Source: an uncultured Mucispirillum sp.
Lineage (GTDB): Bacteria > Chrysiogenota > Deferribacteres > Deferribacterales > Mucispirillaceae
Direction of reading: 5' to 3'
NCBI GenBank assembly: GCA_937890655.1
Contig: CALADT010000067.1
Location: forward strand, 1-8,422
DNA length: 8,422 nucleotides
Below, in pieces: positions 6,140 to 8,422 of the stretch. Every line of letters begins with the position of its first letter. The first letter of the stretch is position 1. The notes beneath the pieces were generated by a model that did not search any database, was not told where the DNA came from, and worked only from the letters and a program-made list of their open reading frames with translations. Made by a program: the position numbers and the translations under genes.

Positions 6140-7259
6140 AATAACCTTCTTTATATTTATATAGTCGTGGAACTCTATCAGATATTCCACATAATATTTC
6201 ATAATCTATTGTTCCTACCATATTACCTAACATTGTAGCTGTAATATCATCACCCATTATTTGCACTTTTTTACCTATGGAGTTTTCTCCTAAAGCAGTA
6301 ATATCAATCATTGTCATATCCATACACACATTACCTACAACATGACATTTAATATTATCAGATAAAACATAACCTTTATTTGAAAAAGAACGCCTATATC
6401 CATCTGCATAACCAATAGGTATAACACCTATTATCATATCTTTAGGTGCAATAAATGTTCTACCATAACCAACAGACTGCCCCTTTTTCAAATACTTAAC
6501 ATGGGCTATTTCACTCCATATACTCATAACTGGCTTTAACTGTTTTAGCACATTTGTAGATTCATATCCATATAAAAATAACCCTGGACGAGTATAAGTC
6601 CATCTATTTTCAAAATTTGCAATACCTGATGAATTTAGAAAACTTGTAGCAAAAGAGTAATCTTTATTTATTTCCAAAAATTTATCAAATTTTTCTGTTT
6701 GAATATGTGCATAGCTATTATCAGAATCTGATGTAGCTAAATGGCTAATTGCAAAATCAACATGTATATTTTTATATTTTTCTAAAAATTTTGAAAGCTC
6801 TAAAGTATGGGAAAAACCTAATCTACTCATACCTGTATCTATTTCAAGTGCTATATGAGCTTCTTTTCCTAAATCATTACCAGCATTAGAAATTATTTTA
6901 GCATATCTTTCATCAAATACAGGTAATGTTAAGTTAGATTCTAGTGCCTCTTTTACAAAGGAATCACTAACATAACCTAACACAACAATTTTAACATCAC
7001 TATTAGGTAGAGTTTTTCTTAACTCAATACCTTCAATCATAGTCGCAACAGCAAAATGAGTTACATTCTTTTCTTCATAAGCATATTTTGCTAATATTCT
7101 TGCACCATGGCCATAAGCATCTGCTTTAACAACTGCAATAATATCTGATTTAGAAAGCGTTCTTGCAATATCTATATTATTACCAAAACGCTCCATGTCA
7201 ATTACAGCATAAGTAGGACGTGGTATTACATTCATATTGTTAAGGTTATTTATTCTCAT
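6126..7259 (-). CDS. alr: Alanine racemase (PLP-dependent)
   Basis: Cytoplasmic PLP enzyme that interconverts L- and D-alanine, supplying D-alanine for peptidoglycan. From the ATG chosen here the product has 377 residues, normal for the family. Key residues: the PLP lysine in VVKADAYGHG (Lys45), MSRLGF (Arg146), TRPGLFLYG (Arg224, matching the arginine that contacts the PLP pyridine nitrogen), the second catalytic base Tyr265 in GYGRTF, the GYADGYRR motif (Tyr284) and CMDMTMID. All catalytic residues are present. Start choice: the ATG at 7257-7259 has AGG 8 nt upstream and overlaps the prfB end by 14 nt. A TTG at 7275-7277 has no ribosome binding site, and an ATG at 7233-7235 is possible but also lacks one. 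Its 3' end overlaps mlaE by 14 nt. It lies in the middle of an otherwise membrane-oriented operon. Confidence 0.96.
   Translation of the reverse strand: MRINNLNNMNVIPRPTYAVIDMERFGNNIDIARTLSKSDIIAVVKADAYGHGARILAKYAYEEKNVTHFAVATMIEGIELRKTLPNSDVKIVVLGYVSDSFVKEALESNLTLPVFDERYAKIISNAGNDLGKEAHIALEIDTGMSRLGFSHTLELSKFLEKYKNIHVDFAISHLATSDSDNSYAHIQTEKFDKFLEINKDYSFATSFLNSSGIANFENRWTYTRPGLFLYGYESTNVLKQLKPVMSIWSEIAHVKYLKKGQSVGYGRTFIAPKDMIIGVIPIGYADGYRRSFSNKGYVLSDNIKCHVVGNVCMDMTMIDITALGENSIGKKVQIMGDDITATMLGNMVGTIDYEILCGISDRVPRLYKYKEGYFEIF
6145..6150 (-). promoter_or_regulatory. Ribosome binding site deciding the mlaE TTG start
   Basis: AGAAGG on the minus strand lies inside the 3' end of alr, 5 nt upstream of the TTG at 6137-6139. 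It is a far better spaced Shine-Dalgarno than anything before the upstream ATG at 6200-6202, and it supports the shorter MlaE product. Confidence 0.55.
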
Positions 7260-8358
7260 TACTAATACCTGCTGCAAAAAGTAAATAATGGCGTATAAAT
7301 AAATCTAATTCCCCATCCATAACAGCATCTACATTACCTGTTTCATAACGAGTCCTTAAATCTTTTACCATTTTATATGGATGCATAACGTAAGACCTTA
7401 TTTGGTTACCCCAACCTATATCAGTTTTACTATCTTCCATTTTCTCTTTTTCCTTGTTTCTTTTTGCCATTTCATATTCATAAAGCTTAGATTTTAAAAT
7501 TTTCATAGCAGATGCTTTATTTTTATGCTGACTTCTTTCATTTTGGCAAGCTACAACTATTCCTGATGGTATATGGGTTATTCTAACAGCAGAATCAGTT
7601 GTATTAATATGCTGTCCACCAGCACCACCTGCTCTATAAGTATCTATTCTTAAATCTGCTTCATTAATATCTATTTCAAAATCATCATCAATTTCTGGTA
7701 ATACAAAAACAGAAGCAAATGAAGTATGCCTTCGATTTTGCGAATCAAAAGGAGAAATACGCACAAGCCTATGAACCCCACTTTCTCCTTTAAGATATCC
7801 AAAGCTATATTCTCCTATAATATTAAAAGTAATTGATTTAATACCTGCTTCATCACCATCAAGTAAATCTAAAATTTCAACTTTAAAATTATTATTTTCA
7901 GCCCACCTATTATACATTCTATAAAGCATAGATGCCCAATCATCTGCTTCTGTACCACCTGCTCCTGAATGAATTGTTATAATAGCATTATTAATATCAT
8001 GTTGCTCACTTAATATTAATTTTAATTCAAAATCCGTTATTTCTTTATTAAATATATTATATACTTCTACTATCTCATCTTTAACAGAATCCTCACCTTC
8101 TTTTAACAATTCAATTAAGACATTTAAGTCTTCTTGAATATTTAGTAACGCTCTGTATGATTCTAAAAATTTTCTAAGTGATGATTGCTCTTTTAATAAA
8201 TGCTTTGAATCTTTTCTTGACCAAAAATCTTTATCATTCAGTGATAAGTTTTCAATATCATTTATTTTCTTTTGTAAAACATCTTCTTTTACTGCTGGAG
8301 CAAAACTTAAAACTTTTTTATTTAGTTCATCTATTTCTTGAAGTATTTCTTCTATCAT
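7246..8358 (-). CDS. prfB: Peptide chain release factor 2 (RF2)
   Basis: RF2 recognises UGA and UAA stop codons on the ribosome and triggers peptide release. The 370-residue product has the N-terminal helical domain (1-110), SGAGGTEADDWASMLYRMY (131-149), the RF2-specific stop-reading tripeptide SPF (202-204) and the catalytic GGQ (247-249) within YRAGGAGGQHINTTDSAVRITH. The residue equivalent to E. coli position 246, Thr in K-12 and known to lower activity there, is alanine here (Ala243), the usual form. The N-terminus aligns in length with B. subtilis RF2 but is read in one continuous frame: no in-frame UGA or frameshift site appears around codons 20-30. The ATG at 8356-8358 follows AAAGG with 5 nt spacing. 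It overlaps alr by 14 nt and lies 19 nt after an upstream reading frame, so it is probably inside a longer operon. Confidence 0.97.
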   Translation of the reverse strand: MIEEILQEIDELNKKVLSFAPAVKEDVLQKKINDIENLSLNDKDFWSRKDSKHLLKEQSSLRKFLESYRALLNIQEDLNVLIELLKEGEDSVKDEIVEVYNIFNKEITDFELKLILSEQHDINNAIITIHSGAGGTEADDWASMLYRMYNRWAENNNFKVEILDLLDGDEAGIKSITFNIIGEYSFGYLKGESGVHRLVRISPFDSQNRRHTSFASVFVLPEIDDDFEIDINEADLRIDTYRAGGAGGQHINTTDSAVRITHIPSGIVVACQNERSQHKNKASAMKILKSKLYEYEMAKRNKEKEKMEDSKTDIGWGNQIRSYVMHPYKMVKDLRTRYETGNVDAVMDGELDLFIRHYLLFAAGISNENK

Positions 8359-8377
8359 ATTAACCTTTATAACTTTT

Positions 8378-8422
8378 TTATATTTCTTTTATTACAGCAA
8401 TTTCATCACAGTTAGGGTATTT
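8378..8422 (-). CDS. C-terminal end of an unidentified upstream gene (partial)
   Basis: A frame open at the right edge encodes the last 14 residues KYPNCDEIAVIKEI, followed by TAA at 8378-8380, 19 nt before prfB. The other two minus-strand frames close within a few codons of the edge. The spacing fits the same operon. The fragment is too short to assign a family. Confidence 0.4.
   Translation of the reverse strand, partial: KYPNCDEIAVIKEI

Noticed and set aside
8178..8363. Plus-strand frame opposite the prfB 5' end
   Set aside because: Leu/Phe/Ser-rich antisense shadow of an A-rich coding region.

Overview
The window is a compact, very AT-rich, wholly minus-strand stretch of a diderm (Gram-negative-type) bacterial chromosome. 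Every gene is transcribed from right to left, the gaps are tiny, and neighbouring genes often overlap. I see no tRNA, rRNA, insertion sequence, CRISPR array or integration scar. An outer-membrane lipid transport system, a menaquinone (futalosine pathway) enzyme, a chemotaxis coupling protein and strong A/T bias together suggest a motile, anaerobically respiring, low-GC diderm. A Deferribacterota/Mucispirillum-like organism would fit, but that is a guess; Campylobacterota or another low-GC diderm phylum cannot be excluded from the sequence alone.

In transcription order: the last codons of an unidentified gene (right edge, 8378-8422); prfB (release factor 2); alr (alanine racemase); mlaE, mlaF and mlaD (permease, ATPase and MCE protein of a phospholipid transporter); mqnD (menaquinone synthesis); and a diacylglycerol/lipid kinase-family gene. 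Gaps or overlaps are between -14 and +24 nt, so these are probably one operon. A 67-nt gap with a plausible sigma-70 promoter follows, then cheW and a 5' part of recG that runs off the left edge. The recG fragment begins at a TTG codon just after cheW and is easy to miss.

Functionally the middle of the operon concerns the envelope: Alr supplies D-alanine for peptidoglycan, MlaEFD moves lipids between inner and outer membrane, and the lipid kinase acts on membrane lipids. MqnD makes the quinone for the respiratory chain, and RF2 terminates translation at UGA/UAA.

The most interesting object is MlaD. Besides the inner-membrane anchor and one MCE domain it has a long helical stalk with internal repeats, a strand-rich region that looks like an outer-membrane beta-barrel ending in a beta-signal-like sequence, and a charged Lys/Glu/Asn-rich tail. 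No MlaA, MlaB or MlaC gene is present here. This fits a minimal three-gene transporter in which MlaD itself bridges the periplasm, an arrangement described for the diderm Firmicute Veillonella; the long tail after the barrel is an extra oddity. Other points are a prfB gene without the usual programmed frameshift and TTG starts inferred for mlaE and recG.
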